Origin: Sphingobacteriales bacterium
Lineage (GTDB): Bacteria; Bacteroidota; Bacteroidia; Sphingobacteriales; Sphingobacteriaceae
NCBI GenBank assembly: GCA_025353765.1
Contig: JANXOD010000015.1
Span: forward strand, 1 to 64,000
Direction of reading: 5' to 3'
Length of the DNA: 64,000 nt
The position numbers and the translations under genes are program-made. Each line of letters opens with the position of its first letter. Position 1 is the first letter of the stretch. The notes under the pieces were generated by a model, which saw nothing but the letters and a program-made list of their open reading frames with translations, was not told the origin of the DNA and made no database searches. Shown here in pieces: positions 1 through 9,280 of this stretch.

Positions 1-2839
1 GGATATAGTACTGGATCTTCGAACCGGCCACATCGGCCTTGGTCGCCCAGTGGAAAGCAGGACCCCAGGGGTAAGGCGTCTCGATCTGGGCCTGATCAAT
101 ATCTCTCCCATCCGTTACAAACGAACGGACGTCTGTACCCAAGGATAATTGAAACTTTAATTCAGCGCACTCGGCAGCGGTTTGGCCAAAGTGACACATA
201 TCAAAAGCCGTGGTACGCACCCGCCAGTAATACTTGGTGTGGGTTTGCAGATTCACGTTCAGCGAGGGAACCAGTAGAGAGCGTACTCCCTTATTATCTA
301 ATTGGGTATTGCCGGCTTTAGTTAGGTTTTTAATCGTATAGATTGGAGATTTGCCTAAGAAAGTCTTATCTGTAGAAATATCGACCTCCCAGCTATTCTC
401 AAAGTCCGCATATTGGATCTCTTTCTTCAAACCTGTTGGGCCATTTAGTGGCCAGGGGTTGATTTCTACCTCCTGGTCCTTGGGAGCTGATACCAGCAGC
501 TGGGCGGCCGAAGGGCCAATTCCAATAGCATAAAAGGCATCCTGAACGGCATGTAATTCTGGTGGAGTGGATGCGGCTCCTTCGGCTGCTTTGCGCAGAC
601 TTAAAAAATCCGTTACCTGGCCTTGTGGGGAATTCATCACCGCCGCCCATAAAATGGCCTCTGCTGTACCAATGCCCGTAACTGAATACATCGGCTGGGA
701 CAGGTCATTATCCAGATGACCCGTTTTACCTTCTGATAAAATATAAAACCAGAAGTTCAACAGACTCGAATTCTCTACAGGATTGGCATTAGGGGATTGA
801 CTGGAAAATTCACCCCCCAGATAAATCGGTTGTTTTTTAGATTTAGGATCTGAAAAACTGCGCAGATAATCGGCCGGATTGCCATTATTATTATCATCAA
901 ACTGCTGCTCCCCAATCGTCCACACCGTGGGCTTACTCTCGGCTTTCAGCTGTTTATTCTTGATTTGAAGACCTAGTATATCTCCAAAGCCTTTGCAGAT
1001 CGCCTGATTCTGGCCCGCAGCACCCAGCTTAAGTACAGCCGTAGCGTATCCCATCTCCGAACCCACCAGGTCCATACTCACGGCCGGATGAAAACCGTTG
1101 ACTACCTTATTATAACTGTAATGAAAACTCCCATCCAGAATATTAAAACCAAAATTTTTGGTCTCTGCTCCCAGGAAAGACTGGATAGGCAGTTTACCCG
1201 TACCATCTATACCGATATAATTATAGGTTTTATACACATAATCCAGCGCCTGCTGGGCTGCCCAGTGGACCGAAACCGCCGCCTGCGAACGGTCCTTATT
1301 ATTATAGGGGTCAAATAATTTATCCACATCCTGATCCGAATCATACGCGAGATGGGCATTTCCTACCTTATCTACATATTCGGTCTCCACCACCGGACGC
1401 GTAGGCGTAGCTAGCGATTTTAACTCAAATACTGGGGAGGCAATACTAATACCGGCCAGTTTAAAATTAGAAACGCTGACCGATTTAACACCGTCAAAAT
1501 CAACTGTACCATTATATTGGCTTGCACCATGAAGGCTAATGCTAGCATTTGGAGAAGTAGCACTTTGGATGGTTTCTTGATATGGTGCATCTATTAATTT
1601 AACTGCATATAAGGCATCCTGCACAGTTATATATTTGGGTGTGCCATATTTAAAAAGTTTTGATGCTTGATATAAAATAGAGTTTCCAACATCCTTAAAA
1701 TCATATATGGATGGGCCCTCAAGCGGATCTGTAAGAGCATCAAAGAGGAGTTGAGAGGCTTCTTTCATAGCAATAAACGGGTCTTTCTCCAAAGGCTCAA
1801 TTTTGTAATGCTCACCATCAATTATATCATCAATATCTCCTTCTTCACCAGCACATACCTTATGAAGCCAACTTAACATAATTGCTCCATTTACGTGAGG
1901 ATCATAGCCTATTTGACCAGGAAACATATAGTTTTCACCAAAGTAAGTAGTTGGAAGACCGGTTGCTTTAAGATTACGGATATCCATATCCTTATCTGTA
2001 TTTTCTTCTTTTAAAATCCAGGTTATAAGTTGCTGATTTTCTTTTCTATAGTAATTATCAGTTTCTAACCCCATGACAAAAGCAAATCCTTCATTTATGT
2101 CATTTAATTCAGGGTTTTTTGCATAATTCTTTTTAAATGGTGAATTAAACAGTATTAAATGCGCTATTTCATGGCTAATTATTTCCAAATCCACATTAGG
2201 AATTCCATTATTTACCCCATAAGTCATCGATTGATCAGCATAACTCGCAGAAGCCCTGCCGGGCCAATCTTGATTCAAAAAACAAATAACAGGTAGATGC
2301 CCTCCTTTATCCAGACCTTTCCAACCATATAAGGCACTGTTCATGGCCATTACATATTGGCTTCCCCAAAAAAGGCTTACTGCCATTTCACTGGTATAGG
2401 GTAAGTTAGTTACAGGGAAAGGAACATTAACAGATTTTGATTGAAAAAAAGAATTAGTCCAGGGAACGACACCTAATGGCCCCAGGTATTCCACAAATGT
2501 AGTTGCATCTGAAGGTCCATCTACTGCTTCTACTGTTAACCTTGGGTATCCGAAATCAAATTGATTGCTATCTCCTCTATATAATGTAATTGCATAGTGT
2601 TGAGGGAATGCAGCGCTGGTTTCCGGAAATAAACCATATTTATAGGTTTTAAATTTTACCGGGCCATTATAATAACTATTTGCAGTAATAGTGATAAGCT
2701 TGGGGTCAGCCATATCTCCAAAAGGGTCAGCAAGTATTTGCGCATACGAATGAATATTGAGCAGTAAAAAACTAGATGTCAGTAAGAGAATCGGTATTAA
2801 TTTTCGGACTATAGGTAGGGGAGTAAGATATTGTTTCAT
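1..2839 (-). CDS. Secreted tandem M4-like metallopeptidase, C-terminus beyond window
   Basis: One open frame runs without a stop from an ATG at 2839 to the window edge, giving at least 946 residues. Residues 1-32 form a signal peptide ending SYAQ. Two M4 (thermolysin-like) domains follow. The first has HEIAH at 223-227, a third zinc ligand E250 in NEGFAF, and a downstream PHVNG histidine like the M4 proton-donor His. The second, from about residue 450, has SEMGY at 594-598 instead of HExxH, K616 where the glutamate ligand should be, and no counterpart of the downstream His, so it is a pseudo-enzyme domain. The tail beyond (TDGRD...YPWG) aligns by eye with the protein encoded at 30018-33290. 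T9SS export is inferred, because the C-terminus is not visible. The family call is sure; substrate is unknown. Confidence 0.85.
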   Translation of the reverse strand, partial: MKQYLTPLPIVRKLIPILLLTSSFLLLNIHSYAQILADPFGDMADPKLITITANSYYNGPVKFKTYKYGLFPETSAAFPQHYAITLYRGDSNQFDFGYPRLTVEAVDGPSDATTFVEYLGPLGVVPWTNSFFQSKSVNVPFPVTNLPYTSEMAVSLFWGSQYVMAMNSALYGWKGLDKGGHLPVICFLNQDWPGRASASYADQSMTYGVNNGIPNVDLEIISHEIAHLILFNSPFKKNYAKNPELNDINEGFAFVMGLETDNYYRKENQQLITWILKEENTDKDMDIRNLKATGLPTTYFGENYMFPGQIGYDPHVNGAIMLSWLHKVCAGEEGDIDDIIDGEHYKIEPLEKDPFIAMKEASQLLFDALTDPLEGPSIYDFKDVGNSILYQASKLFKYGTPKYITVQDALYAVKLIDAPYQETIQSATSPNASISLHGASQYNGTVDFDGVKSVSVSNFKLAGISIASPVFELKSLATPTRPVVETEYVDKVGNAHLAYDSDQDVDKLFDPYNNKDRSQAAVSVHWAAQQALDYVYKTYNYIGIDGTGKLPIQSFLGAETKNFGFNILDGSFHYSYNKVVNGFHPAVSMDLVGSEMGYATAVLKLGAAGQNQAICKGFGDILGLQIKNKQLKAESKPTVWTIGEQQFDDNNNGNPADYLRSFSDPKSKKQPIYLGGEFSSQSPNANPVENSSLLNFWFYILSEGKTGHLDNDLSQPMYSVTGIGTAEAILWAAVMNSPQGQVTDFLSLRKAAEGAASTPPELHAVQDAFYAIGIGPSAAQLLVSAPKDQEVEINPWPLNGPTGLKKEIQYADFENSWEVDISTDKTFLGKSPIYTIKNLTKAGNTQLDNKGVRSLLVPSLNVNLQTHTKYYWRVRTTAFDMCHFGQTAAECAELKFQLSLGTDVRSFVTDGRDIDQAQIETPYPWGPAFHWATKADVAGSKIQYYI

Positions 2840-3299
2840 AAAAAAAATTAATTTAAACTTAACGTAAATATTAAAGCTGATTATTATATAATTAAAATAC
2901 AATTTATTTGGAAGAAACATTCCATGCAATTATAGAAATTAAAATCAATATTTGTTTAGTAAAACTTAAGTATTTTAATTTTTTGACTAATTAAAAGTCA
3001 GTTTTTAGAAAAATAATTAAGTTTGTAACAATTTTTTTACAATTAAGATTGAAGTTAAGGAAAGTGATTAGTAGAAAAATGGTATTAGTTCATGTACCTT
3101 TAACAGAATAATGTGATGGGATAACAGTTAAACTCCAATCCATCTTATAGATTATAAAATTATAATTGAATAGATTGGATATTCTAAACCATATTTTGAT
3201 GAAAGGGGAAAGCAGGATTAAATGGGAATAATTAATATTAACAGAATCTACAGGGTTTAAAATCTATAGAGTTTGATCTATACCTTCTATCGTACAGAT
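2840..3299. other. Gene-free AT-rich upstream region
   Basis: This stretch lies between the end of cfa and the start of the M4-like gene, both on the minus strand, so it should hold the promoter of the latter. It is very AT-rich with long A and T runs. No exact TAnnTTTG element is visible in the minus-strand direction close to the start, and no open frame of useful length is seen. Confidence 0.5.
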
Positions 3300-4400
3300 T
3301 TAATATTCACCCCGATATTCAGGTCTGGTTAGAACGATCTGCCACAGGTTATTTTTCCTGGCTCTGAAAGAAGCTGCACTGATACATAAATAATATTCCC
3401 ACATACGGTAAAAACGTTCATTATATCTCTGTTTTAATTGTGGCCATGATTTTTTAAATCTTTTAAGCCATTCCATCAATGTACGATCATAATCGGAGCC
3501 GAAATTATGCCAGTCTTGCAGAATAAATTGTTTTTCAATAATCTTGGTTATTTGTATGGCTGAAGGTATCATGCCATTAGGAAAAATATATCGGTCTATC
3601 CAAGGATCTGTAGTTATCGCACTTTCATTACCGCCAATACAATGCAATAGGAATATTCCATCATCTTTTAAATTTTGGTGTACAATATTCATAAAATCGG
3701 GATAATTTTTATAGCCCACATGCTCAAACATGCCGATGGAGACAATACGGTCATATTTTGAGTGCAGATCCTTGTAATCCTGCAACCTTATATTAACAGG
3801 AAGCCCGGTACAGCGCTTTCTTGCAAGGTCTGCCTGTTCAGAAGATATGATAATACCTGTTACGTCTACCTGATATTTTTCGGCAGCATATTGAGCGAAA
3901 CCTCCCCAACCACAACCGATGTCTAAAACAGTCATTCCGGAAGAAAGCTGTAGTTTACGACAGATCAGATCCAGCTTATGTTCCTGTGCTTCATCCAAGT
4001 TTGAAGCTTTATCCCAATAGGCACATGAATACATCATATACTTATCCAACATGTGTTTAAAAAGATCGTTGCCTATAATATAATGTTTCTTTGCCACTTC
4101 AATTGCCCCCGATCTGGATTGCAGATTAAATAATGTAGCCTTAAGAGGCAACCATAAGAGATGCAAATTTCGCTTGATCTGCTTCTCAAGGCCGGCACTC
4201 AGCAGTTTATATAAAAAATCATCCAATGTATCACAATCCCACCAACCCTCCATATACGATTCTCCTAAACCTAAAGAACCATCATGTAGAAGTCGCCAAT
4301 AAAAATGATTATTATGAACTTGTACATCAGACGAATTATTCCCGTTGATGTGAATTCCTGCGGGCCGGATCAGTTCTTCAATAGTTGTTGATGGGGACAT
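3300..4400 (-). CDS. cfa: Cyclopropane-fatty-acyl-phospholipid synthase
   Basis: The 366-residue protein belongs to the CFA/mycolic acid synthase family, which transfers a methylene from S-adenosylmethionine to cis double bonds of membrane phospholipid acyl chains. The SAM-binding loop is visible as VLDIGCGWGGFAQYAA near residue 160, followed by VSIGMFEHVGYKNY, HCIGG and YIFPNGMIPS, all hallmarks of the family. The length is slightly short of the E. coli enzyme, which has a longer N-terminal domain. It lies 25 bases downstream of a small membrane protein gene on the same strand and is probably co-transcribed with it. Assignment to the family is firm; cyclopropanation rather than a related methylation is inferred. 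Confidence 0.9.
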   Translation of the reverse strand: MSPSTTIEELIRPAGIHINGNNSSDVQVHNNHFYWRLLHDGSLGLGESYMEGWWDCDTLDDFLYKLLSAGLEKQIKRNLHLLWLPLKATLFNLQSRSGAIEVAKKHYIIGNDLFKHMLDKYMMYSCAYWDKASNLDEAQEHKLDLICRKLQLSSGMTVLDIGCGWGGFAQYAAEKYQVDVTGIIISSEQADLARKRCTGLPVNIRLQDYKDLHSKYDRIVSIGMFEHVGYKNYPDFMNIVHQNLKDDGIFLLHCIGGNESAITTDPWIDRYIFPNGMIPSAIQITKIIEKQFILQDWHNFGSDYDRTLMEWLKRFKKSWPQLKQRYNERFYRMWEYYLCISAASFRARKNNLWQIVLTRPEYRGEY

Positions 4401-4425
4401 ACTAAATAATAAAAATGTAAGCGTT

Positions 4426-4653
4426 TTACTTTCTGCTAAATAGCATAAGAATACTAATGATAATTCCCCCTACTACAACTGTTCCCAGCATAAACTTTTT
4501 AGGATTGCGAGCAATATCACGAACCGCCGCTGCCGAAATAATAGCAGTACTGCCTTTTATCAAATGCCATTGGGTTTTAGCATCAAGGTTATGCCATATC
4601 ATAGAGGATAGGGTACTCATTATGGTTTTCGGTAATTTTGTTATGAATGTCAT
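4426..4653 (-). CDS. Small single-span membrane protein upstream of cfa
   Basis: A 75-residue protein not recognised as a named family. It has a basic, mildly amphipathic N-terminal half and one clear hydrophobic span near residues 55-72 (LGTVVVGGIIISILMLF) followed by SRK, suggesting an inner-membrane anchor. An internal ATG at residue 12 is an alternative start. The short spacing to cfa suggests an operon, so a role at the membrane is plausible but unproven. An antisense open frame over the same bases looks like a shadow. Confidence 0.55.
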   Translation of the reverse strand: MTFITKLPKTIMSTLSSMIWHNLDAKTQWHLIKGSTAIISAAAVRDIARNPKKFMLGTVVVGGIIISILMLFSRK

Positions 4654-4928
4654 ATTCTTTGGAAATTAAACGAGTTCTTATGATTTTAACAAGCCGGAAA
4701 GAGAGATGTTTTGAAAAAGCTTTTCTATGTTATCAAATCCGAATACCTTTATTCGAATGCCTTTATTAATGCCTAAGATAATATTACCATAGATATATAT
4801 TCTTCCTTAAAAGGTGAATGGCAGGGTTTTTGAAAATAGATTACCATACTATGAAGTTATTGGAATTGAACATTAATTAAGTTTTAGTAAGTTTATAACA
4901 ATTAATACAAATAAATCTTATTCAAAAG

Positions 4929-6965
4929 ATGAATAGTATCACCTTTTCCAACATTAATAATAAACAGGAGAAGGGAACTTCGCTAATTGTAAATAACCAA
5001 CTTTCAAACGAAATTTTTGATAATTTGCCTGTTGCTGTATATACATGTGATACATATGGTTATATAACTTCATACAATAAAGCTGCAAAAAAACTGTGGG
5101 GAAGAGCGCCTGAGCTGGGTAAGGATCTTTGGTGCGGCTCATGGAAGATATTTCAAACAACCGGTGAACCACTTCCTCTAGATACCTGCCCTATGGCACG
5201 TACATTAAAAGAAGGTATTGCTATTGAAGGTGAAGTAATTATAGTTGAACATCCTGATGGTACCAGGAGAATTGTAGAACCTTATCCAGCTCCTCTCTTT
5301 GATTCAAATGGCATATTGAATGGTGCTATTAATACTTTAATTGACATAACTGAAAAAAGAAACAGTGAGACAAAAGATGCTATGCTTGCTTCTATAATTG
5401 AATCTTCAGATGATGCGATTATAAGTAAAAACTTAAATGGGGATATTGCCACTTGGAATTCTGCTGCTAAAAAACTATTTGGCTATTCCGAAGCTGAAAT
5501 TCTGGGCAAATCTGTAACTCTATTAATCCCATTAAACCGTTTGCAGGAAGAACAGCTTATAGTCTCCAAAATTAAAAACAATGAAAAAGTAGAGCATTAT
5601 GAAACTTGCAGGCTAACAAAAAGTGGGTTAGAAATTCCTGTTTCATTAACGATATCACCAATAAAAGATATAGAAGGGAATATAATTGGAGCTTCTAAAA
5701 TTGCACGGGATATTTCTAAACAGAAAATAGCAGAACAAAAGTTGCAGACCTATGCGAAAAACCTTGAAGTTTTAAACTCTATTGGAAAAATCATTTCAGA
5801 AAATTTAAATATTGAAGAGATACTTCAAAAAGTAACTGATGCAACAACTATATTAACAGGAGCAAAAATTGGTTCCTTCTTTTATAATACAATAAATGAG
5901 AATGGCGAAGCCTCCATGCTTTATACCCTTTCGGGGGCTCCAAAAGAAGCTTTTGAAAGGTTTGGTATGCCAAAAAGCGTAGCTATTTTTCATCCCACGT
6001 TTGCCGGAGAGGGCGTAATTAGAGTTGATGACATAAATAAGGATAGCAAGTATATCAAAAATTACCTCCCTTATAAAATGCTAGAAGGTCATTTACCTGT
6101 AGTTAGCTATCTTTCTGTGCTGGTTATATCTAAAGCGAGGATTGTTATTGGAGGATTGTTTTTTGGTCATCCGGAAGCTGGGAAATTCACAACAGAGCAT
6201 GAACGTTTAGTAGTTGGCGTTGCATCACAGGCAAGTATTGCACTTGATAATGCCAAGCTTTATGAAGAAATAAAAATTTTAAATGCTAAAAAGGATGAAT
6301 TTATAGGATTGGCGAGTCATGAATTAAAAACTCCTTTAACCAGTATTTCAGGATACCTTCAAATACTGGAACGTACACAAACCGAAGAAAAAAGCAAAAA
6401 ATTTGTTTTAAAAACTATTCATCAAGTAAAAAAATTAACTCCTTTAGTGTCAGATTTGTTGGATGTTTCAAAAATTGAGGCCAGTCAATTACAACTGATT
6501 AAGGAGCAATTCGATTTTATGGAAGTTTTGAATGATGCAATAGAGCTTATTCAAGATTCTTCTCCAAGTAATCACGAAATTTCAGTTGAGATCAATAGTA
6601 ATAATTTACAAATATACGGGGACAGGCTTCGAATTGAACAGGTAATTATTAACTTACTGACTAATGCTATCAAATACTCTCCTTTTGGAGGCAAGATAGA
6701 ATTAAGCCTAGCCCATGTAAATGATGAGATAAAACTTGGCGTAAAAGACTCAGGTATTGGTATACCAAATGATAAATTAAACCAGATCTTTTCAAGATTT
6801 TATCGAGTGGAGGGTCTTAATCCACATATGTCTGGTTTAGGTATAGGTCTTTACATATCCAAAGAAATTATTGAAAGACATAACGGAAAAATTTGGGTAG
6901 AAAGCGAATTAGGCCAAGGAAGTATTTTCTGGGTCACTCTTCCCAATTCTAGCACAACCTTTTAA
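4929..6965 (+). CDS. PAS-PAS-GAF sensor histidine kinase
   Basis: A soluble 678-residue kinase with no signal peptide or membrane span. Two PAS domains lie at about 25-140 and 150-265, a GAF domain at about 285-435, and a HisKA domain with the phospho-accepting H464 in SHELKTP. A complete HATPase domain follows: N box LLTNAIKYSP, G1 DSGIGIP, F box FSRFYR and G2 GLGIGLYIS. It should autophosphorylate in response to a cytoplasmic or redox/ligand signal sensed by PAS/GAF. No response regulator gene is adjacent, so it is an orphan and its partner is unknown. The gene stands alone, with about 275 bases of AT-rich DNA on each side. Confidence 0.9.
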   Translation: MNSITFSNINNKQEKGTSLIVNNQLSNEIFDNLPVAVYTCDTYGYITSYNKAAKKLWGRAPELGKDLWCGSWKIFQTTGEPLPLDTCPMARTLKEGIAIEGEVIIVEHPDGTRRIVEPYPAPLFDSNGILNGAINTLIDITEKRNSETKDAMLASIIESSDDAIISKNLNGDIATWNSAAKKLFGYSEAEILGKSVTLLIPLNRLQEEQLIVSKIKNNEKVEHYETCRLTKSGLEIPVSLTISPIKDIEGNIIGASKIARDISKQKIAEQKLQTYAKNLEVLNSIGKIISENLNIEEILQKVTDATTILTGAKIGSFFYNTINENGEASMLYTLSGAPKEAFERFGMPKSVAIFHPTFAGEGVIRVDDINKDSKYIKNYLPYKMLEGHLPVVSYLSVLVISKARIVIGGLFFGHPEAGKFTTEHERLVVGVASQASIALDNAKLYEEIKILNAKKDEFIGLASHELKTPLTSISGYLQILERTQTEEKSKKFVLKTIHQVKKLTPLVSDLLDVSKIEASQLQLIKEQFDFMEVLNDAIELIQDSSPSNHEISVEINSNNLQIYGDRLRIEQVIINLLTNAIKYSPFGGKIELSLAHVNDEIKLGVKDSGIGIPNDKLNQIFSRFYRVEGLNPHMSGLGIGLYISKEIIERHNGKIWVESELGQGSIFWVTLPNSSTTF

Positions 6966-7240
6966 TTCTACTATTTAAAAGCCTTTTTAAATTGAATGTA
7001 AAATTATTTGAACAAATGATGTGTGATTACGGCACCACACATGGTTCCTTTCCACGGTTGGTATCTCATCGATTGTATTATCAAAGAGTAGTGAAGCATA
7101 TTTTGCTATAACAGAAACAATCCAAGCAATTAAAATGTTTCTATAACAAATTAGCAGATTAAACTCCCATATGTATTTATCATCTGCTTGCTTAACGTTT
7201 TCTAATTAATTTATAAACAAAGACTTAAAATCCATCTATT

Positions 7241-7684
7241 ATGAACAATCTATTTTTAAAAAGCACATTGCTACTTTGTTGCGTAATCGTTTTTTCTTTC
7301 CAGAAAAATAATGCGAATCCAATTTCAAATTCTTATCAAAAAAATTGGAAAAAAAATATAACAAAAATTCAGGGAATCAATCAATCAACTGGTGAAGAAG
7401 CGCCTTATATTACAAAAATTAGCACAGAAAAAGTTGAGCCCAATACAAATTTTACTATTTATGGATATAATTTTGGGCCTGAGAATGATGTTATCCTAAT
7501 GGGAAGAGACAAAAAATCAGGTACTAGAATAGGTCCTATTCATTTACTTATAGTGTCGATATCACCAACTGAAATTACAGTAAGAGCACCTTCTGCTCTC
7601 TATAATTATAATGCCATCTATGTGGATTCAGATAAAGATAATACCGGATCTAATATATTTGAGTTTATAAAACCAGATCTATAA
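7241..7684 (+). CDS. Small secreted IPT/TIG-domain protein
   Basis: A 147-residue protein with a signal peptide in the first 25 residues (hydrophobic LLLCCVIVFSF). The rest resembles one IPT/TIG immunoglobulin-like fold: an opening PYITKISTEKVEPNTNFTIYG, then YNFG, and a closing ISPTEITVRAPS. Such domains in Bacteroidota usually sit in surface carbohydrate-binding or adhesion proteins, but a single free domain without a sorting tail gives no specific function. It is monocistronic and may use the bidirectional hairpin at 7772-7801 as terminator. The IPT call is moderate because the domain is short. Confidence 0.7.
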   Translation: MNNLFLKSTLLLCCVIVFSFQKNNANPISNSYQKNWKKNITKIQGINQSTGEEAPYITKISTEKVEPNTNFTIYGYNFGPENDVILMGRDKKSGTRIGPIHLLIVSISPTEITVRAPSALYNYNAIYVDSDKDNTGSNIFEFIKPDL

Positions 7685-7771
7685 TTCCTTCTATGTGTGG
7701 AAGCAGGGATCTTACATTAGAACAAACTTTAGACTACGTTAAGCCAAACTTATATTTCCTGCTCTAAACGC

Positions 7772-7801
7772 AAAAAAGCTTCCATTTTTGGAAGCTTTTT
7801 T
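7772..7801. terminator. Bidirectional intrinsic terminator
   Basis: A hairpin with stem AAGCTTCC/GGAAGCTT and a six-base loop, flanked by A-runs on the left and T-runs on the right. It can terminate the tRNA-Met transcript on the minus strand and the IPT-protein transcript on the plus strand. Confidence 0.8.
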
Positions 7802-7802
7802 G

Positions 7803-7876
7803 TGCGCCCACCTGGGCTCGAACCAGGGACCAAAAGATTATGAGTCTTCTACTCTAACCAACTGAGCTATGGGCGC
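7803..7876 (-). tRNA. tRNA-Met (anticodon CAT)
   Basis: Read on the minus strand this gives a full cloverleaf. The acceptor stem GCGCCCA/TGGGCGC is seven perfect pairs, followed by the D arm GCTCAGTTGGTTAGAGT. The anticodon stem is GAAGA/TCTTT around the loop CTCATAA, and the T arm contains GGTTCGAGCC. The discriminator is A and CCA is not encoded. The paired first acceptor position argues against an initiator tRNA, so it is elongator Met, or possibly Ile2 if the wobble C is modified to lysidine. It is transcribed alone into the hairpin at 7772-7801. Confidence 0.92.
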
Positions 7877-7941
7877 TGCTAAAACTTATGTTTTTGCGAG
7901 TGCAATTTTACATATTTGCATTCAATATTTAAAATGAAATC

Positions 7942-8574
7942 ATGCAAAACATAAAAAACATCATTTTTGATTATGGTAATGTCATTTTCATGATCGATTT
8001 TAAACGCACCCAACACAGTTTTACAGAGTTAGGTATCAAAAATGTGGAGCGCTTTTTTGCACATACAGGTCATGATCCCTTATTTGATGAATTTGAAAAG
8101 GGGAATATCTCTTCATCGGAATTTCATGACGGGATTCGCAGGATCACAGAAAGCCCGGACTTAACCGATAAAGAAATTGATCATGCCTGGAATACATTGC
8201 TCATTGGTGTTCCTCCAATCAATCATGAGGTTTTGCTTAAAGCAAAAGAAAAGTACCGCACATTCTTACTCAGCAATAATAACGAGATCCATTATAACTG
8301 GATAATGAATTATTTAAAAACAGAATATCAGATTCATTCCAATTCAGTTTTCTTTCAAAAAGATTACTATTCACACCTTTTAAAAATGCGTAAGCCCAAT
8401 GCTGATATTTTTGAATTTGTATTGCAGGAAAACAGCTTAGATCCCTCAGAAACACTTTTTATAGATGATAGTCCGCAGCATTTACAAACAGCTGTTAATT
8501 TAGGCTTCCAAACTCACTTACTTACTGCTCAAGAAACGCTTGAAAACTATATGCATAGTTCGGGATTATTATAA
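7942..8574 (+). CDS. HAD-superfamily hydrolase, YihX-like
   Basis: A 210-residue phosphatase of HAD subfamily IA. Motif I is IFDYGNV near the N-terminus, with nucleophile Asp and the DxGxV form seen in YihX-type sugar-phosphate phosphatases. Motif II is LLSNNN, the motif III lysine lies in MRKPNADIF, and motif IV is LFIDDSPQH. The helical cap lies between motifs I and II. A small phosphorylated metabolite such as a sugar phosphate is the expected substrate, but specificity cannot be read from sequence. It is followed 39 bases later by the Mpo1-like gene on the same strand, so the two are probably co-transcribed. Confidence 0.85.
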   Translation: MQNIKNIIFDYGNVIFMIDFKRTQHSFTELGIKNVERFFAHTGHDPLFDEFEKGNISSSEFHDGIRRITESPDLTDKEIDHAWNTLLIGVPPINHEVLLKAKEKYRTFLLSNNNEIHYNWIMNYLKTEYQIHSNSVFFQKDYYSHLLKMRKPNADIFEFVLQENSLDPSETLFIDDSPQHLQTAVNLGFQTHLLTAQETLENYMHSSGLL

Positions 8575-8613
8575 ATTTGCCTGCTCAGCTCAAAGAAATA
8601 ATTAACTTATTAA

Positions 8614-8925
8614 ATGGAAGAAAAACGCTTTTTATCACTTAAAGAATTCTATCCGTTCTATTTAACAGAGCATCGTAATACTACTAACAGAGTTTTACAT
8701 TTTATAGGAACCGGTCTGGTTATTCCATTAATTCCGGCATCTATATTATTTCACAATGCGTTCTTATTATTGCTTATTCCTTTTACAGGATACGGCTTCG
8801 CATGGGTTGGACATTTCTTTTTTGAAAAAAATAAACCTGCAACCTTTCAATATCCTCGTTATAGTTTAGCCAGTGATTTTATGATGTTTTGGGATCTACT
8901 TACCAGCAAAGAAAAATTCAGATAA
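8614..8925 (+). CDS. Mpo1-like (DUF962) membrane protein
   Basis: A 103-residue protein matching the Mpo1/YGL010w family in its pattern FYLTEHRNTTNRVLHFIGT, two hydrophobic segments (residues about 28-65), and GHFFFEKNKPATF followed by PRYSLASDF. In yeast, Mpo1 is an iron-dependent dioxygenase acting on 2-hydroxy fatty acids; the conserved histidines (H20, H29, H67) fit metal binding. The bacterial function is not established here. It follows the HAD gene and precedes a small conserved hypothetical gene. Confidence 0.8.
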   Translation: MEEKRFLSLKEFYPFYLTEHRNTTNRVLHFIGTGLVIPLIPASILFHNAFLLLLIPFTGYGFAWVGHFFFEKNKPATFQYPRYSLASDFMMFWDLLTSKEKFR

Positions 8926-8959
8926 TTAAACAAAAATAAATGAGTAATGTTCTCCATGT

Positions 8960-9280
8960 ATGTCAGATCCAACACAACGCCCAACGGTAGTAGAAACTCT
9001 GAACGAACTTAAAGAACAGGGTTTTACACATGACTTTAATCTTCATAATAATGGGTTGCATAGTAGCAAAGGAGATATAGCATTAAGCCCCAAAGATTTT
9101 GAAATTGTTAAGGTTTATCGTTTTGAAGGATTTAGCGATCCTGGAGATAATTCAGTAATATATGCTATCAATGCACCAAAACATGGGATAAAAGGAACAT
9201 TTTTTAATGCTTATGGAGTTTATGCTGATGAAATATCTGAAGAATTACTTAAGAAGTTGAGTACTCCAATTCCAGATTAG
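8960..9280 (+). CDS. Conserved small hypothetical protein
   Basis: A soluble 106-residue acidic protein of a type common in Bacteroidota, with the pattern LNELKEQGFTHDFNL, a middle LSPKDFEIVKVYRFEG, and SVIYAI...YGVYAD near the end. Homologues are sometimes labelled phosphoribosylpyrophosphate synthetase in databases, but no PRPP-synthetase motif is present and I do not accept that label. Its stop overlaps the stop end of the convergent proline dehydrogenase gene by four bases. Function is unknown. Confidence 0.75.
   Translation: MSDPTQRPTVVETLNELKEQGFTHDFNLHNNGLHSSKGDIALSPKDFEIVKVYRFEGFSDPGDNSVIYAINAPKHGIKGTFFNAYGVYADEISEELLKKLSTPIPD

Noticed and set aside
4457-4669. Plus-strand 70-residue frame opposite the small membrane protein
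   Set aside because: The minus-strand frame has a clear membrane span and operon spacing with cfa; the plus-strand frame has neither.
7803-7876. Initiator tRNA-fMet
   Set aside because: The first acceptor pair is a normal G-C, while initiators have an unpaired first position; elongator Met fits better.
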